From positions 124,001 to 188,000 of the forward strand of contig NC_035922.1 in the NCBI RefSeq assembly GCF_000348985.1: a DNA stretch of 64,000 bases, in the 5' to 3' direction. This DNA is from Huiozyma naganishii CBS 8797 (Eukaryota; Ascomycota; Saccharomycetes; Saccharomycetales; Saccharomycetaceae). The notes under the pieces are model-generated. The model was not told where the DNA came from, searched no databases, and was given only the letters and a program-made list of their open reading frames with translations. The position numbers and the translations under genes are program-made. This document shows, one piece after another, positions 40,024-49,610 of this stretch. Position 1 is the first letter of the stretch; each line of letters begins with the position of its first letter.

Positions 40024-40686
40024 TCACAGGGGTTTGAACGCGTTCTGTTCTAGCAACTCTCTTGTAATCTGCTCCTTTGCCGCTTCGTCTTTGCCCTTGA
40101 TGAGCAAATGTAAGTGCGAGATGGCCCTTACGCTTTGTAAGTGGGAGTAATTGACAAACCAAACGTAGTCGCGACCCTTCTCCATGCCGTATTTGCTGTG
40201 GAGGGTCTTCGCTAAAAACTGGTCGATTCTGTTGACCACAGCCTCGTTCGCGTCTGGGAACTTGTTTGTGATGGTGAAGGATGTGTCGTTGGCCGTGTTG
40301 TCGTTGGCGTACACGGGCATCTCAATCTTCGACCACACGAGCAAGTGAAGCACGCTCAGTTCGTAGAAGTAAGGGAAGTCGTTCTTGGTAACTTTGTAGA
40401 GGCTGTTGTCCTCGAATAGGTGCTCAGTTTTTTGCTCGTCTGTTGGGTACTTTTCCTCGTTCAACTCGGCTAGTTCAGCGGCGTCCCAATGGTGATGATT
40501 CAGAAGGTATTCGGGCATGGAAACATGCTTGGCTGCCAGGTTATCCTTGTGTGCCTGGTACTTCAGTGCCTCATCCTTCGACCGTCTAAGCTTGTGCAAT
40601 TGTCTGCTTCCGATAATCTGTTTAATCTCCCCCCAAGTGATGCGTTCAGTAGCAATGTTAGACAGTAGCAAGCTTTTCTCGGACAT
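40024..40686 (-). CDS. HTC1: Htc1 (YPL067C)-like protein
   Basis: 220 residues (198 in S. cerevisiae YPL067C). Identified by position and orientation between YPL068C and RGL1. Recognisable stretches include YELSVLHLLVWSKIEMPVYA and DYVWFVNYSHLQSVRAISHL; the C-terminus is charged. I recognise no domain and cannot give a biochemical function. No signal peptide or membrane span is obvious. Start is the first ATG at 40686. Confidence 0.78.
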   Translation of the reverse strand: MSEKSLLLSNIATERITWGEIKQIIGSRQLHKLRRSKDEALKYQAHKDNLAAKHVSMPEYLLNHHHWDAAELAELNEEKYPTDEQKTEHLFEDNSLYKVTKNDFPYFYELSVLHLLVWSKIEMPVYANDNTANDTSFTITNKFPDANEAVVNRIDQFLAKTLHSKYGMEKGRDYVWFVNYSHLQSVRAISHLHLLIKGKDEAAKEQITRELLEQNAFKPL

Positions 40687-41171
40687 AAGAGCGTCGATGG
40701 TTGGACTTGTTTTGTGTACTATGGACTCGCTTTACCACTTGTGTATACTATATATAGAAGTATAGTTTATTCTTGAACAGAATTTTTGAAGTCCCTTGTC
40801 ACTTTCGGTTTAGTGTGGTCCGAACATTAGGACCCCCTTCACCGTCGCCACTGCCCACCGGATTACCATTAAGTACATTTATTTGTATTCTTTGTTTATA
40901 TGTATAGTATACAGAGTGTAGATGCCGTTATATCCCTTCAACTTCCCCTGTTCAGGGTTGTTCTTCCCCAGATTCGCTATATCATTTTTGGGAAGTATCT
41001 GTTTCTACTATGCCTGTTCACACCCATATCCGCGTGTGATGTGCTCTTCCAGTTGATGGACTCCCTTGCGGAAAGGACAAAGGGCAACGTGAACCCAATT
41101 CCCAGATAAACCACGTTTAGTGTAGAACCTTTCAAAGCTAATTGTGTGAGCGACATACTTGTAAGAATATC

Positions 41172-41204
<33 letters not shown>

Positions 41205-41804
41205 GTATTTAGTCAACTGTTGTTGTTGTAGAACTGTTCCAGACCGAGAAGTAACAGGCAAACGGCCAGGAACCTCGAGGCGTATCCTTCAACGTCCAAC
41301 GGTTTATATAATCAGCGCAGACTCCAGCGGTGCCTGTTTCTATGGAAATCCTGCGAGCGCGTTGCCATGGTGAAGTGGCGTAGACACAAAAGAAAGATAA
41401 AAAGAGGTTACGGCCAATCAGCGGGGAGAACGTTAGTAAGAGGGCCTGTGTGGCCAATCAGAGGCGAGGTGCTTAGTAATACAGTGTGGTATGGGGCTTT
41501 GCCGGTGCTTGCAACATGTACCTGAGAGTGAATGGGATAAGAACGTAGTTGGTGGCTGTTAACACGTCTATGAATTGCTTGTGAGGCGTCGTTTTTGTTG
41601 TTTTTTGTTTTTCTGGGCTGCAATCTGGAATCGAACCTGCGACTCGGGGACCTGAGATCTCTTATTTGGGTAAAAAGTTAGTTGTATACGTTACTCGAAC
41701 ACAGATCGATGGGCAGGGCTGGACTTCGAAAGCACCATCCTCGCAGGACCGATACCAGTGTTCCCCTGCTCAGTTACGCTTCTGATTGGATCGGAACTGT
41801 ATCA
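40687..41804. promoter_or_regulatory. HTC1/RGL1 divergent intergenic region
   Basis: 1.1 kb between divergent genes without a credible ORF. It contains a (GT)14 microsatellite (41172-41199) and a TATATATA stretch near 40750 upstream of HTC1. A lone tRNA B-box-like sequence near 41627 was examined and rejected. Confidence 0.55.
41172..41199. repeat. (GT)14 microsatellite
   Basis: Uninterrupted GT dinucleotide run of 28 bp between HTC1 and RGL1. Confidence 0.95.
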
Positions 41805-43247
41805 ATGGCAGCAACGCCCGTGATATCTTTGAAACCGAGCTATAATTCCGTGGTGAGGGGTTGTCCAGGGTTACCGGATACGTTGCCCAGGGTAGAATGT
41901 CAGGTACAAGTGAGATCGGGCAATGGGGAACCCTTCCAGTTGGATAAAATGGAGATCAGGTTTTTCACCGTCGAGAGTCTGCACGGGAAGAACCGAACAC
42001 ATAGACCCAATTCGCATCTGGGGGTTGATTCGACGATGGGGCGCGACACGGAGGAGTCTCTGATTTCTGGACTGGCCAAGAGGAGGAAGAATAAATTGGA
42101 TCACATCACGGTACACTACCAGAAGACGATATCGTTGAAGAAGGACTCAACACAGAAACAGAAGCCGTTGCTTGCGGTGGACATGCCGTTGACCATCGCG
42201 CTGCCGGACGACATCAAGGAGACGAACTATAACACGACTTTTGGCTCCTGCTACCACATGCTAGACTGCACCGTGTACTACAATGGCAAACACAGCAAGA
42301 ACTTCAAACACGTTATCAATGTGGAACGGTACACGTATTTGCCCAACCCGAAACTGTTTGCACCCTTGGAGAGGACGAGTCTCTCTGCGGATGGGAAATT
42401 CAAAGTGTCATACAAAGTGGAGAACCCTTGTGTCTCCTCAGAGGACCTGTTGAAACTGACTGTGACGTTCAGACCGAACCTTCTAGGGGATTTTGGTACT
42501 GGGAACCAGTCACCAACGAAGAAAGGGTTGCTGTTCAACAAGAGGATCAAGTTGAAACACATCGACTTCCAATTGAGGGAGGTCTTGGAGATCAACGATG
42601 CTTCGAAGATGAATTTCACTGCAACGGACTCCTTTGAGAACGTTTTACATACACAAATCGAGAAATTGAACCAGATCGTGTCGATGAACGACATAAAAGT
42701 CGTTGCAAACGTACGGATCTTGACTCGAGACAGGTACTTCCAGAACTTTGAGAGCACCTTCCACGAGCCCGCGTTCGTGTACAAGCTTGGCGATGGCGTC
42801 CCACAGGACGCAACAACAACACCGCGCGAGATCAAGACCGTACTCTTGCAAAACAAGAACAATAACGTTCCTCTCCAGTACCACACGTCCATCACAACTT
42901 TCGGACGGCAGTTCAACATCACACACAATTTGCACGTTGGTTTCAAGATCAGTAACGGGAAGGACTTCGCGCATCGGCTCAATGTGACCGTGACCCCCTG
43001 GACAGCCCCGCAGTTGAGGGACATTGCACAGCTGATATCACAGGAGCGCGAAACGGCAGCGTACGCCAAGCGATTCTACAAGAGTTTTGGCGGCATAGTC
43101 ATACGGAAGTCGCAGGGGGATTACTACCTGGAGTACCCAGTGCTTCCACCCATGGTGTCCCACCACGATGAGTCGACCATGGAACAGTTTTGTATCAAGT
43201 ACGACACGAACCATACAATCCCAAGAAGGGTCCCCATAATAGAGTAA
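41805..43247 (+). CDS. RGL1: Rgl1 (YPL066W)-like regulator of Rho1 signalling
   Basis: 480 residues from the ATG at 41805, matching the 479 of S. cerevisiae Rgl1, described as a regulator of Rho1 GTPase signalling. An upstream in-frame ATG at 41709 would add 32 residues unlike the family and is not preferred. The beta-rich N-terminal part (LPRVECQVQVRSGNGEPFQL, KMEIRFFTVESLHGK) and the later beta segments (QYHTSITTFGRQFNITHNLH) look arrestin-like, but I hold that only as inference. No membrane span is visible. Position matches YPL066W, upstream of VPS28. Confidence 0.87.
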   Translation: MAATPVISLKPSYNSVVRGCPGLPDTLPRVECQVQVRSGNGEPFQLDKMEIRFFTVESLHGKNRTHRPNSHLGVDSTMGRDTEESLISGLAKRRKNKLDHITVHYQKTISLKKDSTQKQKPLLAVDMPLTIALPDDIKETNYNTTFGSCYHMLDCTVYYNGKHSKNFKHVINVERYTYLPNPKLFAPLERTSLSADGKFKVSYKVENPCVSSEDLLKLTVTFRPNLLGDFGTGNQSPTKKGLLFNKRIKLKHIDFQLREVLEINDASKMNFTATDSFENVLHTQIEKLNQIVSMNDIKVVANVRILTRDRYFQNFESTFHEPAFVYKLGDGVPQDATTTPREIKTVLLQNKNNNVPLQYHTSITTFGRQFNITHNLHVGFKISNGKDFAHRLNVTVTPWTAPQLRDIAQLISQERETAAYAKRFYKSFGGIVIRKSQGDYYLEYPVLPPMVSHHDESTMEQFCIKYDTNHTIPRRVPIIE

Positions 43248-43382
43248 GAACAGGCGCGAACCCAATATCAATTGCATTATGAAAAAGAACAAAATATAAA
43301 GAGATTATCGAAATCTGAGCGTGAAGAAGAGGGGAAACCTCCTCCATTGCTTGACCCATTGCGTACCTGCGAAGGGGGAGAT

Positions 43383-44138
43383 ATGTCTGGATTGGCACCT
43401 GTGAACCACTATGGGACGCAGAACAGTACGCGGGCATTCCCTGCTGAATTGTACAACGAAGTCCCACTATTTGATCCTGCAACGAGTACGTCGCGAGAGA
43501 GGGAGATGGTGGACACGCTATCCGAGATCTACTCGGTGATCATTGCGCTGGACCACGTCGAGAAGGCGTACCTGAGGGACTGTGTGAGCAGTGCACAGTA
43601 CACGAGCACCGTGAACAAGTTGTTGGCACAATACAAAGTGTACCTGTCCGATGCAGAGGTCCGAGCACGGTTTGTCGACCTGCGCACCTTCGCGGACAAG
43701 TACCATGTAGTCGCGTCGAGTGCGATTATGCGGTTGGAGAAGGGGATCCCCGTGACCATGGAGCACCCAGTGGACGATAACGCCCAGCTCGAGGGCGGTG
43801 GTGCACCTCACCAGGAAGCAGACCCGGCGGCGGCGCTATTCGCCTCCGGGAAGAGCGGCAAGAGTGTTGCTGAGGCCACGGGGAACTTCATCACGCTGAT
43901 CGACGCGTTGAAACTGAACTACCGAGCGAAGGACCAGTTGCATCCACTGCTTGCGGAACTCCTGCTGAGCATTAACAAAGTGACCAAGACGGATTTCGAG
44001 CACCGGTCCAAGCTGGTGCAGTGGATCGTGAAGATCAACAAGATGGACGTGGACGCGACGTTGACGGACGCTGAGATCCGGGAACTCATCTACGAGCTGG
44101 AGATGGCGTACAAGAGTTTCTATACTCTGCTCGAGTGA
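43383..44138 (+). CDS. VPS28: Vps28, ESCRT-I subunit
   Basis: ESCRT-I subunit that sorts ubiquitinated membrane proteins at endosomes and recruits ESCRT-II. 251 residues from the ATG at 43383 (242 in S. cerevisiae); the frame is open further upstream but without an ATG. The N-terminal core helices (REMVDTLSEIYSVIIALDHV, EKAYLRDCVSSAQYTSTVNK) mediate ESCRT-I assembly. The C-terminal four-helix bundle (ATGNFITLIDALKLNYRAKD onward to YELEMAYKSFYTLLE) is the recruitment domain. Order matches YPL065W, although CWC27 (YPL064C), which follows in S. cerevisiae, is not seen before TIM50. Confidence 0.95.
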   Translation: MSGLAPVNHYGTQNSTRAFPAELYNEVPLFDPATSTSREREMVDTLSEIYSVIIALDHVEKAYLRDCVSSAQYTSTVNKLLAQYKVYLSDAEVRARFVDLRTFADKYHVVASSAIMRLEKGIPVTMEHPVDDNAQLEGGGAPHQEADPAAALFASGKSGKSVAEATGNFITLIDALKLNYRAKDQLHPLLAELLLSINKVTKTDFEHRSKLVQWIVKINKMDVDATLTDAEIRELIYELEMAYKSFYTLLE

Positions 44139-44327
44139 GTCATGTGATCCCCTCGAGGCCACAGAGGGAAGGAAAAAAAAAGTGAAAAATCTATACAGAT
44201 GGACAACGACGTTGTGTCAGGCAGTACTGCTTTGTACGTGGACTCTCGATTTGATCTGAGGGCAATTTGATTCGTGTGGTAGAGTGTATTGTGTTGTGTG
44301 ACTGCACCACAAGATTGAAATAAGAGG

Positions 44328-45680
44328 ATGTTTGCTCGTGTAATTAGTTTGAATGGCAAACAGAGTGCGGCGCGTTTCGTGGCACGCAGTGGTGTTTGCA
44401 ATGGGACCCTTGCCGGCAGGTATCTGAGCACGAGCCGGTTTCTGTTGCAGGAGGCGGAGAAGTCGAAAGGTAAAGCCGGTAAGTCGGTGCTGACGGACGA
44501 TATGCTTTCCAAAGCGGGCATTGATCTTGACGACCCGTTGAGTGAGGGTGCTAAGGATCCCGTGGAGCCCGCGGAGCCCGCGGCGGGGAAGAAGCGTGGT
44601 GGACGTCGCCGTCAGACATCCTCTGAGATCAAGCGGGAACGGTATGCGAATTGGTTCTACGTGTTTTCGCTTGCTGGGCTAGTGGGCACGTGTGGGTACA
44701 TGTGTCGTGACTGGGACTCCGATGAGCCCGAGGAGATGGTTTCGCAAGTGGAGAGAGGGTACGCCCCCTCGTTGATGTACCAGCGGTTCAAGTTGCGGTT
44801 CAATTCACTTTTCTCATACTTCCAAGAACCACCGTTCCCTGACCTGTTACCGCCCCCACCGCCAGCACCATACCAGAGACCGCTGACTCTAGTGTTGACT
44901 CTGGAGGATCTTCTTGTTCACTCTGAGTGGTCGCAGAAGACTGGATGGCGGACCGCCAAGAGACCCGGAGTCGACTATTTCCTCGGGTACTTGTCTCAGT
45001 ACTACGAGATCGTGCTATTTTCCTCGAATTACATGATGTACTCTGAGCGTATAGCGGAGAAGTTGGACCCGTTGCACGCGTTCATCTCGTACAATCTTTT
45101 CAAAGAGCACTGTGTGTACAAGGACCACGTGCACATCAAGGATCTGAGCAAGTTGAACCGCGACGTGAGGAAAGTCGTGATCATGGACACGGACGCCAAC
45201 AGTTACAAATTACAACCTGAGAACGCGTTGCCGATGGCCCCCTGGGACGGTAAGCCGGACGACAAGCTGATCCAAATGATCCCTTTCTTGGAGTACCTTG
45301 CGACGCAGCAAGTGGACGACGTGCGGCCTGTCCTGGGCAGTTTCCCTGATCGGCGGGAGATCCCCAGTGCGTTTGCGCAGCGTGTGAGTAAATTGCGCGA
45401 GAAGTACACCGAGGACCAAGCGAAGAAGGCGGAGGGCAACTGGGCACTGAAGCTGCTCGGTGTGGGAGCCACTGCGGGCGGTGCCCGGTCCAAGTTCCCT
45501 CTCGACCTGATCCGAGACGAGGGGGAGAAGAACTACGTACGGTTCATGAAGCTCATCGATGAGGAGAAGGAGAAGTTGCGGATCCAGCAGGAGAAGATGG
45601 CCGGGAAGACCACGTTCACCCTCAAGGACTACGTCGAGGGCAACGTGCCCACCCAGAGCAACAGATGGAGCAGCAGTTGA
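44328..45680 (+). CDS. TIM50: Tim50, TIM23 presequence receptor (C-terminal frame disturbed)
   Basis: Inner-membrane receptor that passes presequence proteins from TOM to the TIM23 channel. It has a mitochondrial presequence ([20 protein letters not shown]), one membrane span ([16 protein letters not shown], about residues 110-126), and an FCP1-like domain beginning [16 protein letters not shown]. The DxDx phosphatase motif is degenerate there, as in Tim50 generally. As assembled it has 450 residues (476 in S. cerevisiae) and ends NRWSSS. The family-like C-terminus ([19 protein letters not shown]) continues in another frame to TAG at 45734-45736. One extra C in the CCC at 45652-45654 would restore it, so a one-base deletion (sequencing error or real) is likely. 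Confidence 0.93.
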   Translation: MFARVISLNGKQSAARFVARSGVCNGTLAGRYLSTSRFLLQEAEKSKGKAGKSVLTDDMLSKAGIDLDDPLSEGAKDPVEPAEPAAGKKRGGRRRQTSSEIKRERYANWFYVFSLAGLVGTCGYMCRDWDSDEPEEMVSQVERGYAPSLMYQRFKLRFNSLFSYFQEPPFPDLLPPPPPAPYQRPLTLVLTLEDLLVHSEWSQKTGWRTAKRPGVDYFLGYLSQYYEIVLFSSNYMMYSERIAEKLDPLHAFISYNLFKEHCVYKDHVHIKDLSKLNRDVRKVVIMDTDANSYKLQPENALPMAPWDGKPDDKLIQMIPFLEYLATQQVDDVRPVLGSFPDRREIPSAFAQRVSKLREKYTEDQAKKAEGNWALKLLGVGATAGGARSKFPLDLIRDEGEKNYVRFMKLIDEEKEKLRIQQEKMAGKTTFTLKDYVEGNVPTQSNRWSSS

Positions 45681-46240
45681 AGCTGCAGCAGGAGGTCGAC
45701 GCAGAGTACCGTCAAAACCACCCATCCCGGGCGTAGAAGCCAGCAAGCAAGCAAGCCCCAAGCAATACTGTATATAACGTAATCCCAGCAGAGGAGCACA
45801 GAACATCACCCGCGACGGCACCCACCCCCACGCCCACCCCCACGCCAACCCCACCCGCACTTTTCCGTCTCCTCCTTTTCGGGCCTCCTATTCGGGCGCC
45901 CGGACGAGCGGAGCAGCGTGTCCGGCCCGCGGAACCCGGGCGACCCCCCCCCGTGTCCGGCGCGGGCGCGCACGCCCAGCACGGAACTAGGGCGGGGGGA
46001 AAAGGAAGGAGGGCGCGAAAAGGGGCGCCTGGCGCGCCGGACGGGCGGAGAAATAGGAGGCCGGCGGGCGGGGGCCGTGCTACAGCCGTGCGGCGGCGCG
46101 GGACCCGGCGGTGGACCCGCCTGGCGGTGCGCCTTAGCACCGTTTTACGTAAGATCGCAGAGGCGCCGTGGCAGGCACAGGCTCGAGGATGTGCCATTGT
46201 GCTGGTGTTGGTAGTAGTGGTGGCAGTGGTAGTGGTGGTG

Positions 46241-46260
46241 AGGTGAGGTGAGGTGAGGTG
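46241..46260 (+). repeat. (AGGTG)4 short tandem repeat
   Basis: Four exact pentamers in the ALD6 upstream region, preceded by further GGTG/GTAGTG units. Confidence 0.9.
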
Positions 46261-46355
46261 GTAGTGGTGTCGGTTGTGCGGGAGAGTGTCCGGGACCTGC
46301 GGAATGCATGCGTGTGTCGTCCGTCGAGGCGGCGTCGACGTGTGCTTTCTTTTGA

Positions 46356-46362
46356 TATATAA
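46356..46362 (+). promoter_or_regulatory. ALD6 TATA box
   Basis: TATATAA, 94 bp upstream of the ALD6 start codon, the only good TATA in the proximal promoter. Confidence 0.6.
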
Positions 46363-46455
46363 GTGCGCTGCCATTCGCAGCATTGGGCAGGGTTTGGGCT
46401 CGGTTCCAGTGCTGTCTTGTTGTAGAAAGCACCACAACACCAACTACATTACACA

Positions 46456-47949
46456 ATGCCTCAACACAAAATTGCTCAACCACAACACATCGTGCTGCCA
46501 AACGGCCTCGAGTACGACCAGCCCACGGGTCTGTTCATCAACAACGAGTTCATCGAGTCGTCTCACTCGAAGAAAATCTCCGTGCAGAACCCTTCCACAG
46601 AGGAGACCATCGGTGACGTGTTCTCCGGTTCCAAAGAGGACGTCGAGTACGCCGTCGACGTTGCTGAACATGCGTTCCAGGAGTCCGACTGGGCCACCCA
46701 GGACCCAAAGAACAGGGCTAAGCTGCTAAACAAACTGGCCGACCTCATGGAGGAGGAACTGGAGTTGATCGCCTCGATCGAGTCCCTGGACAACGGTAAG
46801 ACCCTTGCCTTGGCCCGTGGTGACGTCGGTCTGTCTATCAACTGTATCAGGGACGCCGCTTCGTACGCTGACAAGATCAACGGGAGAACCATCGAGACCG
46901 GCGATGGGTACATGAACTTCACGCTAAGAGAACCAATCGGTGTCTGCGGTCAAATCATCCCATGGAATTTCCCTCTGATGATGTTGTCCTGGAAAGTCGC
47001 TCCTGCACTTGCCATGGGTAACGTGCTCATCCTGAAGCCAGCATCAGCGACCCCATTGAACGCTTTGTACTTTGCATCGTTGGTCAAGAGAGTCGGGTTC
47101 CCCAGCGGTGTCGTGAACATCATCCCAGGTGGTGGTAGAGAAGTCGGGACTGTGATCACAGAGCACCCAAGAATCAGGAAAGTCGCATTCACCGGGTCTA
47201 CCGATATTGGTAAAGATATCGCCGTCAAGGCCTCTGGTTCCAACTTGAAGAAGATCACTCTGGAGCTGGGTGGGAAGTCCGCTCATTTGGTCTTCAACGA
47301 CGCAAACATCGAAAAGACTTTGCCCAACCTTGTTGACGGGATCTTCAAGAACGCAGGGCAGATCTGCTCCTCAGGGTCCAGAATATACGTCCAAGAGGGG
47401 ATCTACGACAAGTTGCTTTCAAGCTTCAAGACTTACGTCGAAAACTTGAAGGTCGGTTCCCCCTTCGACGAGGACAACTTCCAAGGTGCCATCACGAACG
47501 AGGAACAGTTCAACACCATCATGAAATACATTGGCCTCGGTAAGGAGGAAGGTGCTAAAGTGTTGACCGGTGGTGGTAGAGTCGGCACGAAGGGGTTCTT
47601 CGTCGCACCAACGATCTTCTACGACGTCCACGAGGAAATGAGAGTCGTCAAGGAGGAAATCTTTGGGCCTGTGGTCACCATCTCCAAGTTCAAGACTTTG
47701 GAGGAAGGTGTCAAGATGGCCAACGACTCCGAGTTCGGTCTGGGTGCTGGTATCGAGACAGAGAACTTGAGCACCGCTTTGAAGGTCGCCAAGCTGTTGA
47801 AGTCGGGGACTGTGTGGATCAACACCTACAACGACTTCGACTCCAGAGTGCCCTTCGGTGGTGTCAAGCAGTCTGGGTACGGTAGAGAAATGGGTGAAGA
47901 GGTCTACCACTGCTACACGGAGGTCAAGGCCGTCAGAATCAAGTTGTGA
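46456..47949 (+). CDS. ALD6: Ald6, cytosolic NADP-dependent acetaldehyde dehydrogenase
   Basis: Oxidises acetaldehyde to acetate in the cytosol, supplying NADPH and acetyl-CoA precursor in the pyruvate dehydrogenase bypass. 497 residues (500 in S. cerevisiae). No mitochondrial presequence, which separates it from Ald4/Ald5. Visible family features: cofactor-binding [26 protein letters not shown], the general base Glu in LELGGKS (about residue 270), and catalytic Cys304 in [11 protein letters not shown]. Also NPFD-like, EEIFGPVV and the C-terminal [20 protein letters not shown]. Strong codon bias suggests high expression. Position matches YPL061W. Confidence 0.97.
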   Translation: MPQHKIAQPQHIVLPNGLEYDQPTGLFINNEFIESSHSKKISVQNPSTEETIGDVFSGSKEDVEYAVDVAEHAFQESDWATQDPKNRAKLLNKLADLMEEELELIASIESLDNGKTLALARGDVGLSINCIRDAASYADKINGRTIETGDGYMNFTLREPIGVCGQIIPWNFPLMMLSWKVAPALAMGNVLILKPASATPLNALYFASLVKRVGFPSGVVNIIPGGGREVGTVITEHPRIRKVAFTGSTDIGKDIAVKASGSNLKKITLELGGKSAHLVFNDANIEKTLPNLVDGIFKNAGQICSSGSRIYVQEGIYDKLLSSFKTYVENLKVGSPFDEDNFQGAITNEEQFNTIMKYIGLGKEEGAKVLTGGGRVGTKGFFVAPTIFYDVHEEMRVVKEEIFGPVVTISKFKTLEEGVKMANDSEFGLGAGIETENLSTALKVAKLLKSGTVWINTYNDFDSRVPFGGVKQSGYGREMGEEVYHCYTEVKAVRIKL

Positions 47950-48143
47950 TTCTGCGCGCGGGAGGACAACCAGTCAATCATATACATTCAAACATCTACA
48001 TATCTAGTTGTATCATTTGTACACACATTTTAACGTCTTGGGCATATCATTATTATTTATTTTATAATTTTTGGTCATTTGAAGATGAGTTGGCAACCTG
48101 CCTGTAAACACGCAATTGCACTCTGCTCCCCTGGATCCCCGCA

Positions 48144-49301
48144 ATGCTCTCGAGGATCGGTAGACCCGCAGTCACGGCGGTGGGCCGGTGCTACACGTCG
48201 ATCTCCAACAACGCGACCTCAACGCTCTTGCAGAAAACACTCATCCAGAACAATAACATGCTCTCAGGGTACGGCGCAAACACTATCCGGTGTACCATAT
48301 TCAACATCGGCGGGGACATGACCGCTCCCTCCTTGGAGATGAAGCGGGATGAGCTCGTCTCGAAGCACGGACTGCTACCGCGGGACCTTCGGAAGATAGA
48401 GAAGTCGAAACACAACGATCTCGTGCCCAGCCTCCTGGTGAGGAGAAACGGGATCCTGCTAAGCCTCTTGGCACACAAGGCACTCATAAAACCGGATATG
48501 GTACTCATCTTTGATTCCGTCGGCAGCAGCATATCTTTGAACTCCACCACACAGCAGAATTTCATCACGGACTTACAAAGGAGACTAAAGAACTGCGGTG
48601 AGAACGCACAGGTGCCGGACCCACTACCGTACGAGTTCAGGGTGCTGGAAGCTATTTTCACCGACGCGCTGTCGAATCTGACAAGCGAACTGAAGGTCTT
48701 GTTGGCGATGTCCGATGGGATCCTGAATGACTTGGAGTACAACATCACAAGGGATAAACTGAGGTTCCTGCTCATTCAAAACAAGAAGTTAAGTGCGTTC
48801 TACAAGAAATCGCTACTGGTGAGGGACATGATCGATGACTTACTAGAACAAGATGACGTCATGTGCGACATGTACCTCACGGACAAAGCCAACGGGAGGA
48901 CACATTTGGACGACGATCACGACGAGGTGGAGATGTTACTGGAAACGTATCACAACTACATCGATGAAATAGTGCAAATGAGCGAAAATGCCATTTCAAA
49001 CGTGAAAACAACCGAGGAAGTTATCAACATCATCCTGGATTCAAACAGAAACCAGTTGATGCTTCTCGGGGTCCGTTTCAGTATCGGAATGCTGTCTCTG
49101 GGGGGGGCAATCTTCGTAGGGTCTGTGTACGGTATGAACTTGGAAAATTTGATAGAGGAGACGAACTACGGATTCACTTCGGCGGTTGTCGTCGGTTGCA
49201 TATCCACGGTTTGGCTCTACGTTGCCAGTATCCGTAAGTTGCACAGACTCCAGAAAATGACGCTACTGAACCCAATGGACGTAGTAAGGAAGAAAAAATA
49301 G
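48144..49301 (+). CDS. MFM1: Mfm1/Lpe10, inner-membrane magnesium transporter
   Basis: CorA/Mrs2-family Mg2+ transporter of the mitochondrial inner membrane, partner of Mrs2. 385 residues (413 in S. cerevisiae). It begins with a basic, Ser/Thr-rich presequence (MLSRIGRPAVTAVGRCYTS). A large matrix helical domain follows (RDLRKIEKSKHNDLVPSLLV, RILVRK-like segments). Two C-terminal membrane spans bracket the family signature GMN at residues 330-332 (SVYGMNLENLIEE): LGVRFSIGMLSLGGAIFVGS and SAVVVGCISTVWLYVAS. It ends in a basic tail. Position matches YPL060W; Mrs2 itself is the alternative by homology but lies elsewhere in S. cerevisiae. Confidence 0.93.
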   Translation: MLSRIGRPAVTAVGRCYTSISNNATSTLLQKTLIQNNNMLSGYGANTIRCTIFNIGGDMTAPSLEMKRDELVSKHGLLPRDLRKIEKSKHNDLVPSLLVRRNGILLSLLAHKALIKPDMVLIFDSVGSSISLNSTTQQNFITDLQRRLKNCGENAQVPDPLPYEFRVLEAIFTDALSNLTSELKVLLAMSDGILNDLEYNITRDKLRFLLIQNKKLSAFYKKSLLVRDMIDDLLEQDDVMCDMYLTDKANGRTHLDDDHDEVEMLLETYHNYIDEIVQMSENAISNVKTTEEVINIILDSNRNQLMLLGVRFSIGMLSLGGAIFVGSVYGMNLENLIEETNYGFTSAVVVGCISTVWLYVASIRKLHRLQKMTLLNPMDVVRKKK

Positions 49302-49538
49302 AATACGCATATACGCAACAGCATCTACAGAAATATATTCTCAATGGAAATGGCGCGCATTAGCCAAATCTTATACATCATCTCCTAAGCTACCGCTACA
49401 AAGTAGGGGAACGCATAATGGGTCAAGTCTCTTAACTGTACTTGTCTGTTTGAGGAAACTGTACACCCATTGAAAGGTTGTGATGCGATCTATTGCTGGT
49501 ACTGTGGACTGCTCAACCAAGGCAAAAAACGGCAAAAA

Positions 49539-49610
49539 AGCTCGCACTCAGGATTGAACTAAGGACCAACAGATTTGCAATCTGCTGCGCTACCGCTGCG
49601 CCATACGAGC
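49539..49610 (-). tRNA. tRNA-Cys (anticodon GCA)
   Basis: 72-nt cloverleaf on the minus strand. The acceptor stem GCTCGTA pairs with TGCGAGC (one G-T pair), with discriminator T. The D arm has the A box TGGCGCAGCGG, the anticodon stem-loop CAGATTGCAAATCTG shows GCA, and the T arm is TTAGTTCAATCCTGA. No intron. A T6 terminator follows at once (AAAAAA at 49533-49538 on the plus strand). It is near-identical to the S. cerevisiae tRNA-Cys(GCA) as I recall it. Confidence 0.96.

Larger units (their letters stand above)
45681..46455. promoter_or_regulatory. GC-rich TIM50/ALD6 intergenic island and ALD6 promoter
   Basis: Apart from the TIM50 tail, about 700 bp with no gene (S. cerevisiae has only a dubious ORF here). 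Positions 45785-46140 are extraordinarily GC-rich, with C-rich telomere-like repeats at 45820-45856 and a run of eight or more Cs near 45943. (AGGTG)4 at 46241-46260 and a TATATAA at 46356-46362, 94 bp before the ALD6 ATG, follow. Confidence 0.6.

Noticed and set aside
41613..41700. Possible minus-strand tRNA near RGL1 (perfect B box GGTTCGATTCC at 41627-41637)
   Set aside because: No A box at the right distance, the T stem pairs at only three of five positions, no acceptor stem partner and no T-run terminator. At most a decayed relic.
42278..43069. 263-codon frame antisense to RGL1
   Set aside because: Lies wholly inside RGL1 on the other strand, no domain.
45210..45860. Minus-strand frame across the TIM50 3' end
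   Set aside because: Antisense shadow in GC-rich sequence.
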